Source of the DNA: Acanthococcus lagerstroemiae
Lineage: Eukaryota > Arthropoda > Insecta > Hemiptera > Eriococcidae
Reading direction: 5' to 3'
Assembly (NCBI GenBank): GCA_031841125.1
Contig: CM063109.1
Span: 24,213,321 to 24,277,320, forward strand
DNA: 64,000 nt
Position 1 is the first letter of the stretch, and the number at the start of each line of letters is the position of its first letter. Made by a program: the position numbers and the translations under genes. The notes below the pieces were generated by a model, which searched no databases, was not told the origin of the DNA, and saw nothing but the letters and a program-made list of their open reading frames with translations. Below, piece after piece: positions 48,890 to 60,869 of the stretch.

Positions 48890-49640
48890 TTACAGTTTTA
48901 GTTCGGATGTGCGAGGAGTGCTCACGCCACCGAACGCGCCCATAGGCATGCACTCCTATCCTCCTTCTCAACCACCCCCTATCCCTTCCTATTCTTCCCC
49001 ATAGAATTCCAAAAGATTTCACAATTTCGTCTCTCCATCTTGTGGGCGGCCTACCCCTTTTCTTTTTCCATTCCCTAGGCGACCATTCTTCTGCTAGTCT
49101 GCTCCATTTTTCTTCTCCCCTCACCATATCTTCTGCAAAGCTCAGTTTCAATTTTTGACCTTCCAGTCTATATCCTTGGCCCCTGTGGCTTTTTACGATT
49201 TCTTCTAGGTTAATCCTGTCCTTGATTCTGATCTTCACTACGCTTCGCAACATTCTAAAGTACGTTATCCTCAATTTTTCGTATTGCCCTTTAGTCAATG
49301 ACCAGCATTGGGCTCCGTAAGTGAGAGTGGGTATCACAAATTGCTCTAATATTTTGATTTTCGTTTTTAGTGGTACCTTACCTTTGAGAAGTGTCCTGTG
49401 AGCTCTGAAGTTGTTCCACGCTTCAGTTGTCCGCACTCCTAACTCCACTTTTCCCTTGTCTTCAAAAGCGATCATTTGGCCCAAATAATTATATTCCTTG
49501 ACAATTTCTATATCTTCCCCTCTTACCTAAAACCCTTCGCATCCTAGGTTAGTCATTACTTTAGTTTTGGAGATGTTCATTGTCAGCCCCACTGTCTCGC
49601 TTTCGATACTGAGCTCTTCTGCCACAGTTTGAAAAACTTT
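48890..49640 (-). pseudogene. 5'-truncated LINE (RTE-like) with one in-frame stop
   Basis: About 250 codons in one frame. From 49640: VFQTVAEELS, MNISKTKVMTNLG, a TAG at 49527-49529, then EYNYLGQMIAFED, ILEQFVIPTLTYGAQCWSLT, YFRMLRSVVKIRIKDRINLE and KKRGRPPTRWRDEI. This is the thumb to C-terminal region of a non-LTR reverse transcriptase: YLGQ, P-x-L-x-YGAxxW-x-LT and KKRGRPxxRW-x-DEI are diagnostic. Only one stop over this length makes it the youngest LINE here. The polymerase catalytic motifs lie in the missing 5' part. Confidence 0.85.
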
Positions 49641-49899
49641 GTGCTACTGTATTTCTTTTCTATCACCTCACACATGAAAAGTGAACTGAACATGAACTTT
49701 AGTGATGAACGATACTTTCGAAAAAAGCTCTACCCATTTTGAGATCGAAAGTACAGCACGGGAAATGAGGATCATTAAAAATCTTCTTTTTCTCACTCTA
49801 TAGTCTATACCCATCGGTTTGCTGAAATTCGTTAGGATGCCATTAGCTTTCTCTCATGAATCGTCCAAATTCGCCCCACCTTCCTCCCACAGGAGGGTC

Positions 49900-51180
49900 A
49901 AGAGCAATAGATGTTCCTGGTGTCTTGATTGTAAATGTGTAGTAACTCTTCCACTTTTCATATATGATTTTTCAACATCAGTGTATAATTACGAGTATGA
50001 CTGTATGAGGCGTGCGTATGCAAAATACTAAGACACAACCAACTGAAATCTTCGACATCTAATTTCTTGACTACATCGTACGAAAGATCGAAACTACGTA
50101 TCAAGTTCGCACTCCATGAAAAGAAGATCGATATTGTAGCCTTCAAAACGTCGTCACAGACAAATTCGTTTCGAAGTTTACGACACAATAATTCTGCGAT
50201 AATCTGAGCACACTGGTTCATAGGATGCCCCCACGACCAAAGGCCTACAGAAATCGTAAAATATGCAACGCGAACTCGCGCCCAAAACCATCTCGGAGCC
50301 GACAAGTTGAATTTTTATCACTTTATTATTTTAGCCGATGATGGGAAACAAGCTGGCGCAGTTTTCGCGAAACTAGAAAATTTAAAAATAAGTTGTATAA
50401 GCGGTGTAACGCAAACCGAAACCGCTTCGTATTATTTAATTAAGAGAAACATATTCCGGAGGAAACTTCTGCAAGCGAAGACGGTATCCTTTGCTAAGTA
50501 ATTTAACGATGAAACGTTCAATTAAAGTGGAAAACTGGAAAACGCAGTCACACTGCGAAACTGAGTCCACGGTGCGGCACGTGGAGCGTTTTTTTTTCAA
50601 TTGTGAAAATGATTTTTTAAACAGCGTCGCCAATATGTGTGTACACAGACGAACAAGCATTTCGAATTCGCGGACCGTCGACCAAAAAGGCGTTTGAATT
50701 TGCGACGTCGGCCGTTAATTTTTTGTAGTGTTGCTCGAAATTGCTCGTCATAACTGTACGGTCTTTTTAACGTGCATTGTGCACAGGGTATACGGCGATA
50801 ATAAAATGGATAATTTAATAAAGAGACCGTTGAGATTTTACAGTAACCCTTCCAGCAGCGGAAAAACGTTTTTTTTCCTCGACCATCAACAAACAACAGA
50901 GACTACACTATCAACCCTCTCGCTTAAGCGGATAAATAAAAAGCGTTTTCATTTACTGATAAATGGCGTACATTATTTTATAGTCTATTGTTGCTTCATT
51001 ATAAAAGATTTCTTCTCCATCGCGATGCGACTATACTCTTTTCCCGAAAAATTCGCCATTTCAAAAAAAGGTATAGGTGTGTATTTGCACAACGATTCGA
51101 GTCACCTTTTGTTAAGTTGCCATTTAAAGGTTGGGCAATTGGTTTGCACGATCTGTTTTTGTAGTTCCTAGTTCCTAAGA
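49900..51180. other. Repeat-poor island with several open frames
   Basis: Overlapping open frames occur on both strands (for example 50728-51171 +, 49958-50305 -), but none has a recognisable domain or consistent splice sites. Candidate unique or regulatory DNA. Confidence 0.3.
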
Positions 51181-51579
51181 ACCTATGCGGGTACCCAGGT
51201 CAGCCAGTGAAATTACGAGTGCGAGTCATAACTACGTTTCTTCATAAAGGATATTTGAAAAACTTGGGGACACCCTCCGACCTGGGACTATGTAGGTACA
51301 CTTCGCAGACAAGGGTTAACTTTCGAAATTTTTTATTCCGTTTCGTACCATAAAACGGGTAGTTCCCTCATAATAATAAAGAGTGTCGCTCTACACTCTC
51401 CGTATATTTGAATTTTGGTCTCCGCTTCTCGTATGAATAAAAAAATAAAATAAATAAAAAAAAGATGGGTAGCCAACTTGAAATTCTAAACACCGCAGAG
51501 GCAATCTGTCATCCCGAGATCCCATGAGAACTAGATCGAGAGATAGCCAGCAAGTCAGCCAGCTCGCGAGACCAAAAAG

Positions 51580-51620
51580 CAGACAGCCAGGTATACAAAC
51601 AGTAAACAAACATAGTCAGC

Positions 51621-51694
<74 letters not shown>

Positions 51695-52170
51695 CCCACA
51701 CACACAGATAAAGAAATAGTAAACAGTCACTCAGCAATCCCGCTAGCCATCCTGGCAGCCAGCCGACCTGCAGAACAGACAAGCAAGCCGACAGATAGAT
51801 ACTCAAACAGTAGGAAGACTGTCAAACAGTTATCCCTACTAGCTAGCCGGTCAGATAAGCATGTAGGTAGACAGAGAGGCTGATAGACAAAGGGACAGAC
51901 AAAAAACAGTAAACAGGTACTCAGTTGGCCAGATCACTAGTCAGCCAACCTGCAAGGTAAACAAGATAGACGAATATATATACATGAACAGTAAACAGAC
52001 CGTCGTTCAGCTGTCCCACTCGTCAGTCAGCAAGTCTGCAGAACCAGACAAGCCGACAGATAAACAGACAATTACATGAATAGAAGAAAAACCATTAGTC
52101 AGGTATCCCACTACCCAGCTAGCCAGACGTAGATGGATGAAGAGACAGATAGGCAGGCACATAAGTAGCC
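51580..52170 (+). repeat. Degenerate minisatellite (about 85-95-bp unit) with microsatellite core
   Basis: Units start near ACAGTAAACAG and continue with ACTCAG, CTAGTCAGCCAACCTGCA and ACAAGCCGACAGATA. At least four or five recognisable copies. The (TC)n (51625-51670) and (AC)n (51671-51706) runs lie within. Confidence 0.6.
51625..51706 (+). repeat. (TC)n(AC)n microsatellite
   Basis: About 23 TC units followed by about 15 AC units with one interruption. Confidence 0.95.
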
Positions 52171-52450
52171 GTTCTCTCTCCACTGTCGAAAACATACTGA
52201 TCTGAAAGCTGTGACTCGGATCTGGATAACACGACCTCTCCATCTCCCTGTATCTTATGCTCAACACATTTTTGTCTCGATATCAGACAGTTCGGCGTTT
52301 CCTCCTCAGATAAGACCATAAGATAAACAAGCCAGGTCGCTTTGCGACTTAGTAATAGGGTCGGCCTTTCAGCTGAAGTCTGGGCGGCTATTCCACAAAC
52401 TAACTTCGAACAAAAAGTACGATCGCACTTGGACGCTGTTAAGCGTAAGG

Positions 52451-53890
52451 CAGTGCCGGATTAAGGAATTTGGCGCCACAAGCACTATAGGAGACTGGAG
52501 ACAGCGTGCCTTTAATAGAAGTATTTTTTATATAGGCTGTCAATATATATATTTTACAGGACTTCTGAACCACCTTTTTCTTTACAAGTTCAGAATCACA
52601 GAAAATCTTTAATATACGTTCTCAAAAATATGCCTGATTTTAAAAATGCGTAACAAGTTGAATTGGATCAATTTTTAATGTATTACAATAATGAAATAGT
52701 TTCAGTAAAAACAGAAAAGTAGTGCAATAATAATAGTTATTATTATTATTTGAGTAAATAATAATAATTATCATACATATGTGCTGTTCTGCTTTCTAAA
52801 ATATATGTGTCTGCGACTTTTTAGTTGAGCAAATTCATTAATCACGTCGTCAAAATCAATTTTATCAGATCTAATTCAATAGAAAGTAATGCGAAATAAT
52901 TCAAATCTTCTTCCCCGAGAGTTGCTCGTAGACAATTTTTATGCGCTTTAAATAAGAAAATATCGTTCGGCTGAGCAGTTGACCACAGCAAGGGACAGGA
53001 ATATTCGGAATGCTATACTCACATTAGCTGTTTTACGGACTTTTGATGCAATCAAACTAATGAGCTCATGGCCTATGGTAGAAGATAAATAAGATATTTT
53101 ACCTCTACATGGATTCCCATACTTTTCAATATGGGTTGCCAAAGATGGGACAAATTCGGAAATCTGTTCTAAACACATCATAAAGTTTCCATTCTTTTTT
53201 GATCCGAATTGTTCATCTATTCCTCTAAAGGTCATTCCTCTATTAACTAGTTTTTTAACTACAACAATCACACTGGCAAAATATTGCGCCAGTAGTCAAC
53301 TTCAGCTCGCATTTGGTTCTGGAGATTGGCATAGCTACTCTGCTAACTATATTGCTCTGATGGAGGAAGACAATCTGGTATTAATCATGTTTCGAAGAAT
53401 TTTCATAACTCTACAACGCACTCTCAACATTCCTCCAATCTGTAAACCCTTCAGTCGCTAAAAGTGAAGTACCCTTAATAATCGAAATAGAGCACAGAAT
53501 AACGCTTTTTTAGCACACGAGTATACCAAATACTTTCTATTCTGTACTTCTCCATTTGCCAACTTCCTCTTAAAATGACCCTCATTCAAAGACCTAGATT
53601 TTTTTAAATTATAGATAAAACGTTTTAGCAGCCATAAAATTTTTTCTATCTATATTTTGATCAATTTCCTTTGAAAGTAAAAAATCAATTGTTTTATCAC
53701 TGATTACACAATTTGCTGGATCCGAGCTACTTACACTGCTGCTTACAGGAGTCACAGGTAGAGACAGTCTGGGCGGAGATAGTCCAATAGGTCCAGCTGC
53801 TGAAGTTGACTTGGAAATATGTTTCTCATATTTAGAAGGCTGGGTAAATAATGATGAACTACTGTCGGAGGATTCGTAGGGCTATTTCAC
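52451..53890 (-). pseudogene. Internally deleted hAT transposase (zinc-finger MYM/TTF-type) relic
   Basis: On the - strand from about 53890: SKYEKHISKSTSAAG, SRSLNEGHFKRKLANGE, GFTDWRNVES, QMRAEVDYWRNIL, MTFRGIDEQFGSKKNGNF, HIEKYGNPCRG, YLSSTIGHELI. The frame then jumps to NVSIAFRIFLSLAVVNCSAERYF and, after a shift, DKIDFDDVINEFAQLKSR. This is TTF-type zinc finger, DUF4371-like region, then C-terminal dimerisation domain, with the catalytic middle lost. The element end CAGTGCCGGATTAAG is at 52451. Several frameshifts. Confidence 0.75.
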
Positions 53891-53999
53891 ATCACAAATA
53901 ATTGAACAGAGGCTCTCTTAAGACAGTGTAACAATTACAAAAATGCCTTGGATTAGGCGAAGCCACCTCATAGTCGAGTCAATACTTTCTTAGGGTCCT

Positions 54000-54120
54000 C
54001 GAAATCATGTTAAAACTCGTTAAGACTTCGCTGAGCCACCTTGATATTGCGCGAGACTCGTTAAGATTCTCGTAAGACTTTTTCAAGATTCTGCTAAGAC
54101 TAATTCAAAGTCTGTATAGC
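54000..54120 (-). repeat. Degenerate GTCTTGAA-type array
   Basis: + strand shows AAAACTCGTTAAGACTTCG, GAGACTCGTTAAGATTCTCG, AAGACTTTTTCAAGATTCTG; the words read GTCTT on the - strand. Confidence 0.5.
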
Positions 54121-54467
54121 TTTATACAGATACATTAATTAAACGTAGAACAAAAGTAGCACACTGGAAGTCGACAAATTGTGAACACTTATCAAAAATT
54201 CCAATTTCTCCGTTAGGTTTATTGAGCTAGGATACCAAAATGGTATCAAGAGCTGTCGACCCGCCAAAAATGTTAGCTCCGTCAACTGGTTGACTGAATC
54301 ATCTACCGAATAATCAAAATACCCGGCCAAAGACTAATTTTGGGATTGGGCAAGAAATTACAGAGAGCTGCACTCTACAGATAACTCTCCCTTATGCCCA
54401 AGGTGGGCGCATTAATCTAAGAAAAAATTGTACTAGTAAGAGCACGTGCGATGTGAAATAAAGGTTG

Positions 54468-54494
54468 TACTACTACTACTACTACTACTACTAC
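54468..54494 (+). repeat. (TAC)9 microsatellite
   Basis: Nine perfect TAC units. Confidence 0.95.
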
Positions 54495-54648
54495 ACTCTG
54501 CAAATGAGGGATAGTGTAAAAAGGCAATAACATCTGATATGTGCAGGTTCATATCATTTCAAATTTGTTCATTTCTTGCTCATGAAAATTTCATTTTTCA
54601 TTCGCGTTTCACTTTCAGAGCTCATTTTCAAGTCAGTTTTGAATGAAT

Positions 54649-54920
54649 CGGGACCGGATTTAGGATTTTGCCATCTGTAGGCAAAATTATTTTGGTCGCC
54701 CTCATCCCTGTTTTTTAGCATTGGCGAGGGCAGGGGGAGGGGATAGAGAGCTTCGAAGTTGGAGGATATAAAAAAGGTATATGGCACTCTCTCCCTGCTA
54801 AACGAAAACGTTCGGTGATGATTTTTTCTCGCCACCTCCCCCGGTGACGACTTCTTTTTGCCATAAAATTTTGCCACTCTAGGCAATTGCCTCGCCTGTC
54901 TACTGGGAAATCCAGCCCTG
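54649..54920. mobile_element. 272-bp hAT-type MITE
   Basis: CGGGACCGGATTTAGG at the left and GAAATCCAGCCCTG at the right are inverted ends. Subterminal GTAGGCAAAATTAT pairs with a reversed copy near 54868-54890. Flanking duplication is unclear. Confidence 0.6.
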
Positions 54921-54999
54921 AATGGTATTGCGGATACAAGACTGAAGTTGTGCTCTTTTTACGCAACATTATCGACGTATGGTTTAAATTTTGATATCA

Positions 55000-56030
55000 T
55001 ACACACTCATGCTCCTCTTTATTCGCTTTTTAGTAAACCTATAAACTTGCTGAACTAAAGTGTAGCTTCGTGATATTTCGAGCGCTTCTTTTTCTCCTTA
55101 CATATATGGTCGGATTCTTGACTCATAAACCAGAATGTTAATGTCATTTTTCGCACGGTCGTATTCAGTTGTGACTACCGACACCAAACAGAGTCTTACC
55201 TCCTGTCACGATTTATTCAAATTCATCCTACCGCCTGCAACACTCGAGTAATTTTCGCCAGCGAGGTAAAATAGGAGAAGGGAAAAAAAAAAAGGAAAAA
55301 ATTAACGTAGAATTTTACTATTAGATTAAACGCTGCTGAACGGACGGTTACGAAAAGTTTTAAAAGTTGGTAGTGTAATATAATTTGTCTGCAGTTTGAG
55401 CCATTTGTAAGCAGATATTACCCAGATGGGAAGATATTAAATAAGTGAAACTTTATAATAATCTTTTGCATTAAATGGGTGTGATAGAGGGAAGAGTGTA
55501 CAGACACTTGCTACAAGCTGTTGTATACGTTTTTAATTAAAACCCTGTTAAGGATCGTGCTAAGGGTTGGCATGCCTGCTCCGAGCCCGCTAACTTTTAG
55601 ATATAATGTAATTAAGAGACTCGGTGTATTTGTAAATTACACGGTATTTAGTCCACCCGCAGTGCTTCCAACTTAACCCCGGCCGACGCATGAATTTCTC
55701 ATCAATCATGAGCCAGCTCCGGTTTCTCCGTTTCGCTCGAACCGACCTCTCGGCTCTCCTCCCACTTTCCTATACCCAGAATCGTTTTTGCGATTCGGTT
55801 TTACCTTCTCCCTGTTTTAGAATTCCGTACCTTCACATTAATTAACTGGCATTAAGAATATATTTTCCGCACTTGGCTCGAGGCGCGATATTATTTCTTA
55901 TACACCTAATTGTTATCTCCATTACGGATACATAAAAATACGCCCATCCTCGTGCATCGTATCCATTCGTTTCAGTCGACATATTTGTACGTGGAAAAAA
56001 CTGAACTTCTCGTTCTCTCTTTTTGTCCAG
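55000..56030. other. Repeat-poor sequence before the last exon
   Basis: No transposon motif; ends in the polypyrimidine tract and acceptor at 56021-56030. Candidate regulatory DNA by position. Confidence 0.35.
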
Positions 56031-56225
56031 GTGTGGTTTCAAAACAGAAGAACAAAATGGAGGAAAAAGCACGCCGCTGAGATGGCGACGGTAAAGCGGA
56101 AGCAGGAGGAGATGAAGTCGGAGGAAAGTGACGACGAAGACAGAGACTTTAACGCTGCCAAGCGGTTTCGAAAGGAACTAGCCGCTCATTGCGCCAATCC
56201 ACCTCCGCCGCACATTCAGACATAG
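56031..56225 (+). CDS. HGTX: NK6-class homeobox gene, last exon (recognition helix and C-terminus)
   Basis: The exon opens directly with homeodomain residues 47-60: V47, W48, F49, Q50, N51, R53, K55 and W56 form the DNA-recognition helix ([14 protein letters not shown]). It continues with AAEMAT, a conserved NK6 extension, then a lysine/glutamate-rich stretch and an acidic patch ([10 protein letters not shown]). It ends in a proline run and a TAG stop at 56223-56225. The C-terminal tail after the homeodomain is about 50 residues. Acidic C-terminal tails are usual in NK6 proteins. The start is set by the acceptor AG at 56029-56030, not by a start codon. It pairs in frame with the exon at 4092-4258. 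Confidence 0.97.
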   Translation: MWFQNRRTKWRKKHAAEMATVKRKQEEMKSEESDDEDRDFNAAKRFRKELAAHCANPPPPHIQT

Positions 56226-58123
56226 CATCCGATTTGGCCGTCGTGTGCCGCATTACCAGGCTCGCACTTCGGCTTGGATCTGAAACAAACCTCCAGAGAC
56301 TAACGCGTTTCGAGAATTGCTCGAGGTCCGCAAACAGTTCAGCTGAATCATCCACTGGATGACGTTTCGGTGCTGTCAGCGTCGTAGTTCTGTGATCCAG
56401 GCGGCAGACGCCCTCACGATGGTCCAGTTCCATGGATGCGGTCGACCGCAGGAATGAGCACGTTGGTCGGCGGTTCTGGATACCTGAACGATGAGCCCGC
56501 AGCTATTACCAAAGATTTGTCAATGTATCTACAGAACATTTACCATTGTTTAACAAATTCGTTGTATAAATGTACAGTTTTTTCCCATTTTTGATGTACG
56601 ACTACATGTGTGTAAATTATGATGTACTTATTTAGCATTTTTGTGATGGCGAACTTCACTTTTGAAAATAATTGACCGAATACCCGCCGGTATCTTCGCA
56701 TGAAACTTGAACCTGTTCGACAATGTCAGAATTTTTTTGAGGAGCTAATAGTTGCTGGACTTCAATAATTTCATAGTACATTATTGTTGAGGTGTAGGCA
56801 AATGTGGCCGTGAATACTGAAAACTATCAAGTAGCTGGTGAATGAAGTCACATTTTCGAGAACTACGCGTTCAAAATGCTTTTAGTGCGGCTTTATATTC
56901 TGACCTCTTCTCGAACAGTTTGTGTCTCAAATACGAGAGGCTGAGTGATACATAACCAAGTTATTCAACTCGCTATCAAACCAATGCAAGCTTTGCGTTC
57001 TGAAAAACTGTTAATTTATCCCGTCAGACAGCGCCATCGTTCAGTTACTCTTTGCATAGATTAACTTGCCTGTGGCACTACAATGTATCTGTCTTATGGG
57101 GAATGAAAACTAAACAAATCACTGAGTTCTATGAACCCGAGTAGGCGAAGCCACCCACCATTTTCATCGTCTCATTCACCGTGCAACCTCAATCTTCGTC
57201 GCGGGTGGCCTCAATCGTCACCCGCGACGCGTTTGCCTATTAACGGAAAAAGAATATAAAAATGGCAATTCACCATACTCGGGTTTATATAGAGCTCTAA
57301 AATCACTTGGTTCAAATCTCAGGTGTTGAAGGTACAAATGCTTGCAGTAACTTAACAGCATGCATTTTAAATGCACTGTTCTGGAAAATTTGTTTTGACA
57401 CGTTGATAGTTTTCAAGATACAAGGTCACAAATATTTGGAAATAGTGGTGGCTGTCCATAAATGTCAAATTTATCAACCATTGCCAAAAAAGGACGAAGT
57501 ATGGTGGAGGGTTAGGGAAGGGAAGGGCGAGCCAGAGATTGATGTCATGGATTACTTAAAATGGATGTGGAGCTGAGCGTGGCTTCTAAATGTTCTGATA
57601 AGACAGGTTGAAACAACTGAATTTTTTATCACTCTGTTCAGTGAAAATTATCCGACCTAGGTTATTCCTATCCCAAGGCATCATTCATTCACCCGACTCC
57701 GGTTTTTATACGAAGATAGTCATCAATCAAACATTAAAACCCACATCCATACTACTTTCAAACAAAACGATCAAGATTAAATGGTGACCTTACGATGGCT
57801 CCTTCTGTATAACATAGGTACTTTTCGAATGCTGAACATGGTTCCAATTTAAAATAGGTACCACAAAATGCAAAACTTATACACATCGAAAAGTCGAAAC
57901 GCCGTTTGCTATAATAAAAATGTCGTCCCAGCAAAATCTTTTCAAAACTTCTGTCACCCCCACCATTCGAGCCCCATCTGAAATTTTGAATTGCTGAACA
58001 TGTTATTTTATTGCGGTGTTATTTGGGTTTTCTGTTTTTCTTTTCCTCTAGTCTATATTTTTCTTATTCGCGTATAAAATTTTCATCCGCGATTCAAAAC
58101 CAGCTCGATTTTTCGAATAATTG

Positions 58124-58154
<31 letters not shown>

Positions 58155-58595
58155 GTTATAAGTACTTAGTCCAATGTTGGTCAAAACACATTATTTCGAA
58201 AAAACGATCTGTTTTCAATTGTATTTGTTCGCTTGTTCTATTTTAAATTGTTATTAATTTTCTCTTTCGTTATTGTTAACGTGAGCATGACTATGATCTC
58301 CGAATTTCCGTATTGGATTTGTTTACTACGTGTAAGTTCTATATTCTACCCTTGCAAATAGAGAGTTGTAACAAGTTCCATACACAAGAACATCGAAGCA
58401 CTTTGTACATAATTTTGTTTTTGTCGGCGGCCAACACGTGTCATGCAGGTTGTCACCGATATTCGTGTAACGTTATTTTGAAAAATGGCTACGTTCAAAT
58501 ATGCCATAAGTTGAAAATCAAAATTATACATTGATAATGCTTCTTTTGTACTCATATTTTACGTGTAAATAAAAACATTGACGGTTTACGCTTCA
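56226..58595 (+). other. Presumed 3' UTR of the homeobox gene
   Basis: The sequence after the stop is mostly unique and becomes T-rich. AATAAA hexamers occur at 57913-57918 and 58568-58573; the second is followed by T-rich sequence and is the better poly(A) candidate. A 174-bp inverted-repeat element (57124-57299) and a 25-base T run (58130-58154) lie inside. Extent is inferred without transcript data. Confidence 0.4.
57124..57299. mobile_element. 176-bp MITE with 8-bp target duplication, in the presumed 3' UTR
   Basis: GAGTTCTATGAACCCGAGTA at the left pairs with the reverse of CATACTCGGGTTTATATAGA plus GCTC at the right. AAATCACT flanks both sides (57116-57123, 57300-57307). Confidence 0.75.
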
Positions 58596-59950
58596 TATTT
58601 ATTTAGAATAGAAATGAAAATGTGACTTTGTACAGACATAATGACGCATCATATCTCAAGAAGGCGGTCATTGATACCCTAAAGAAGAAGCAAACATGTT
58701 TCACACACGGATGAGCTACTTTTCTTCTTCTACTGTTTTCCTTCCTTAAGAAATGAAGGGGCTTGGGTCAAATGAATACATAGTTTTTTCAAATAGAGAT
58801 TGAACATTTTCTTCATGATCATTTTTAGGAAGGGGAAGGAAGCAAAATCGGTCCCAGGTTTGTCATAATTGCCATCAACGCTATATCTGAAAGTTTGGTA
58901 GGATAATTAAATGAATTAGAAATATTCAATTGGTAACAGTTTAGTAGTTAGTTTTCTATAAATGTCCAAATTTTGGAGAATACGCTAGAAAGATGCTGAA
59001 GTTACTCGCTGGAGCAAAACTTTCATGTTCATATAGGGCATGCTCTTCAATTTCAAGGAATTTCAAGGCTCTGGAGTTAGAGAAAAAGTAAATTTTCCTG
59101 GAGTACTTGATTGCAAAGGCTTATTCAGATAATTGCCAAAGACGACAACGAATAGTACGCAGAGAATTTAACAAAAACTTACAAAATTAGATATTGCCTA
59201 TTTTCAACGTTGAAGGGCTTAAACGAGTTCGAAATACTAAAGTACAAAATTCGAGTGAAAATTTAAGGCAAAATACTAACTTGTAGACTTTGATACCTTC
59301 TTCAAGACTGAAGACAAGTAATCGATTGCGTCAACTCTGTTGTATTTTCAAAGTACGAGCCAATCTTGTAAAATGCAATTCATACGTGTTACTAGACATT
59401 TCAAATCAAAATTTTGGTATTCGGACTGAATTACATCCAAATTTCACAATTTTGGAACCAACGTTTGTTGATGACAACTGTTTTGCAGCATTTTTTTTTT
59501 CGTGGTAGAAATGGTTAGCATTAAAATGAAACGAAAAGTAACAACACTATTTGTTGCCTATCTTCAGCATTGAAGGGGTCAAGCGTTAAAAAGCATTAGC
59601 TTTATGGATTTTTTTCACTGTTTGACAGAAAAAATACTAAAAGTAGTAAGAGATAAATATTAAATTACCTCCCAGTTCGGAAACTGTTGAATTTAGTGAG
59701 TTAAAAAAGATTGGAAAGTATAATATACTTTAGAAAGTAAGTTACTCTTTTATTTTCAACATTAATGAAAGAAATTGGCAATCCCAATCGGTTGAAAACG
59801 AAGTCAAAACCACGAGAAAACATACCTTAAGGTGAAAATCCTAATTTTGCAGTAGAGGCCAAAATGGGGTAAAAAACTAATTTTTGGTGAAATTGAGTTT
59901 TCAACGGAAAGTTATTATTCACCTTCCTGACAACACTGTATCAACTCGTG
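58596..59950. other. No gene recognised downstream of the homeobox gene
   Basis: AT-rich. Diverged repeats of TTGCCTATTTTCAACGTTGA recur at about 59190, 59556 and 59750, so a degraded tandem structure is likely. Confidence 0.4.
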
Positions 59951-59961
59951 GACGTCTTTCC

Positions 59962-60397
59962 AAGGTTATTAGACTTCACAGGTTTGCTCGAAGGGCTAAT
60001 CGAAATGTGATGTCACTGACTTTTAGTCCATAAGTTATAATGGTAAAATAAAAAGTTTTCCAAAAATTTTGAAAATACCTTTATTTTATAGAAAATTTCC
60101 TCTGGTCACTGATGCGATACTCGAACGGCTAGTTTCTGGGATCAGGGGTGCGGTGTCTGGGGAGCCAGTTTGACATGTGTGCATCGCCATACGCTTCACC
60201 AAATATTATTCGATAGAAAATTACAAGAGAAATGAATTTTGTTCTCTTGAGTTGTTCATGAAAATTAATATTTATCGAGATATTTGTGTTTTTGTAAATT
60301 TTTCCATGTAACAACGTAGGCATACTTGTCAGTCAGTGACGTCAGTATATTGCGAGTGGCATCGTGATCAAGCAAACCTTTGAAGTCTAATAACCTT
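59962..60397. mobile_element. 436-bp inverted-repeat element abutting a SINE
   Basis: 59962-59992 (AAGGTTATTAGACTTCACAG) and 60368-60397 are about 30-bp inverted repeats with two mismatches. Confidence 0.7.
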
Positions 60398-60612
60398 CTC
60401 TTTTTTCTCATGTGCTCTCAACCCGAGCCCTGGAATCCGCCCTTTCGAGCATTACTTCAGAGACGTCGGGGAGGCTGTTAGGACTGTCATGGCCCTCTTC
60501 CCCTCTGGCCGAAAAACCGGCCTAGGTCGAAATCTGGCGAGTTGCTACGTGGGCTCGAACCTGGGATCTCCGGATTCCGAGACCAACGCGCTATCCACTT
60601 GGCCAACCAGAC
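60398..60612 (-). mobile_element. tRNA-derived SINE, copy 3
   Basis: On the - strand: TCTGGTTGGCCAAGTGG head with A box (one change), GGTTCGAGCCC-like B box (CAGGTTCGAGCCC), then the same body as the other copies and GGGTTGAGAGCACATGAGAA tail. Its tail touches the right end of the element at 59962-60397. Confidence 0.85.
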
Positions 60613-60820
60613 CTCAGTCGTTACCGGGGAATGATAGCATTGAAAAAACGGACTTACATGTCTATAATATTGCGACGATAAAGTTCTGGGACTACACTTC
60701 CTAGAGGAACTTTACAAGCGCTATCTCTCGGGAAACACTTGTATTATTTTTAATCTAGTTTCTCCTGCGCACCATGCATGTTTCAGCTTATTACGCCGAC
60801 GGAAACGTTGTACAGAATTT

Positions 60821-60862
60821 TTAGTGTGTTCCCCGCGCGCAGCTCTGCAAGCACCCTATTAC
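60821..60862 (-). mobile_element. Core fragment of the 4658-4849 MITE family
   Basis: On the - strand it reads TAATAGGGTGCTTGCAGAGC then TGCGCGCGG, matching the centre of the MITE at 4726-4755. Confidence 0.55.
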
Positions 60863-60869
60863 AATCGAA

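Noticed and set aside
50728..51171. 147-codon open frame in a repeat-poor island
   Set aside because: No recognisable domain, implausible residue mix, and open frames of similar length overlap it on the other strand.
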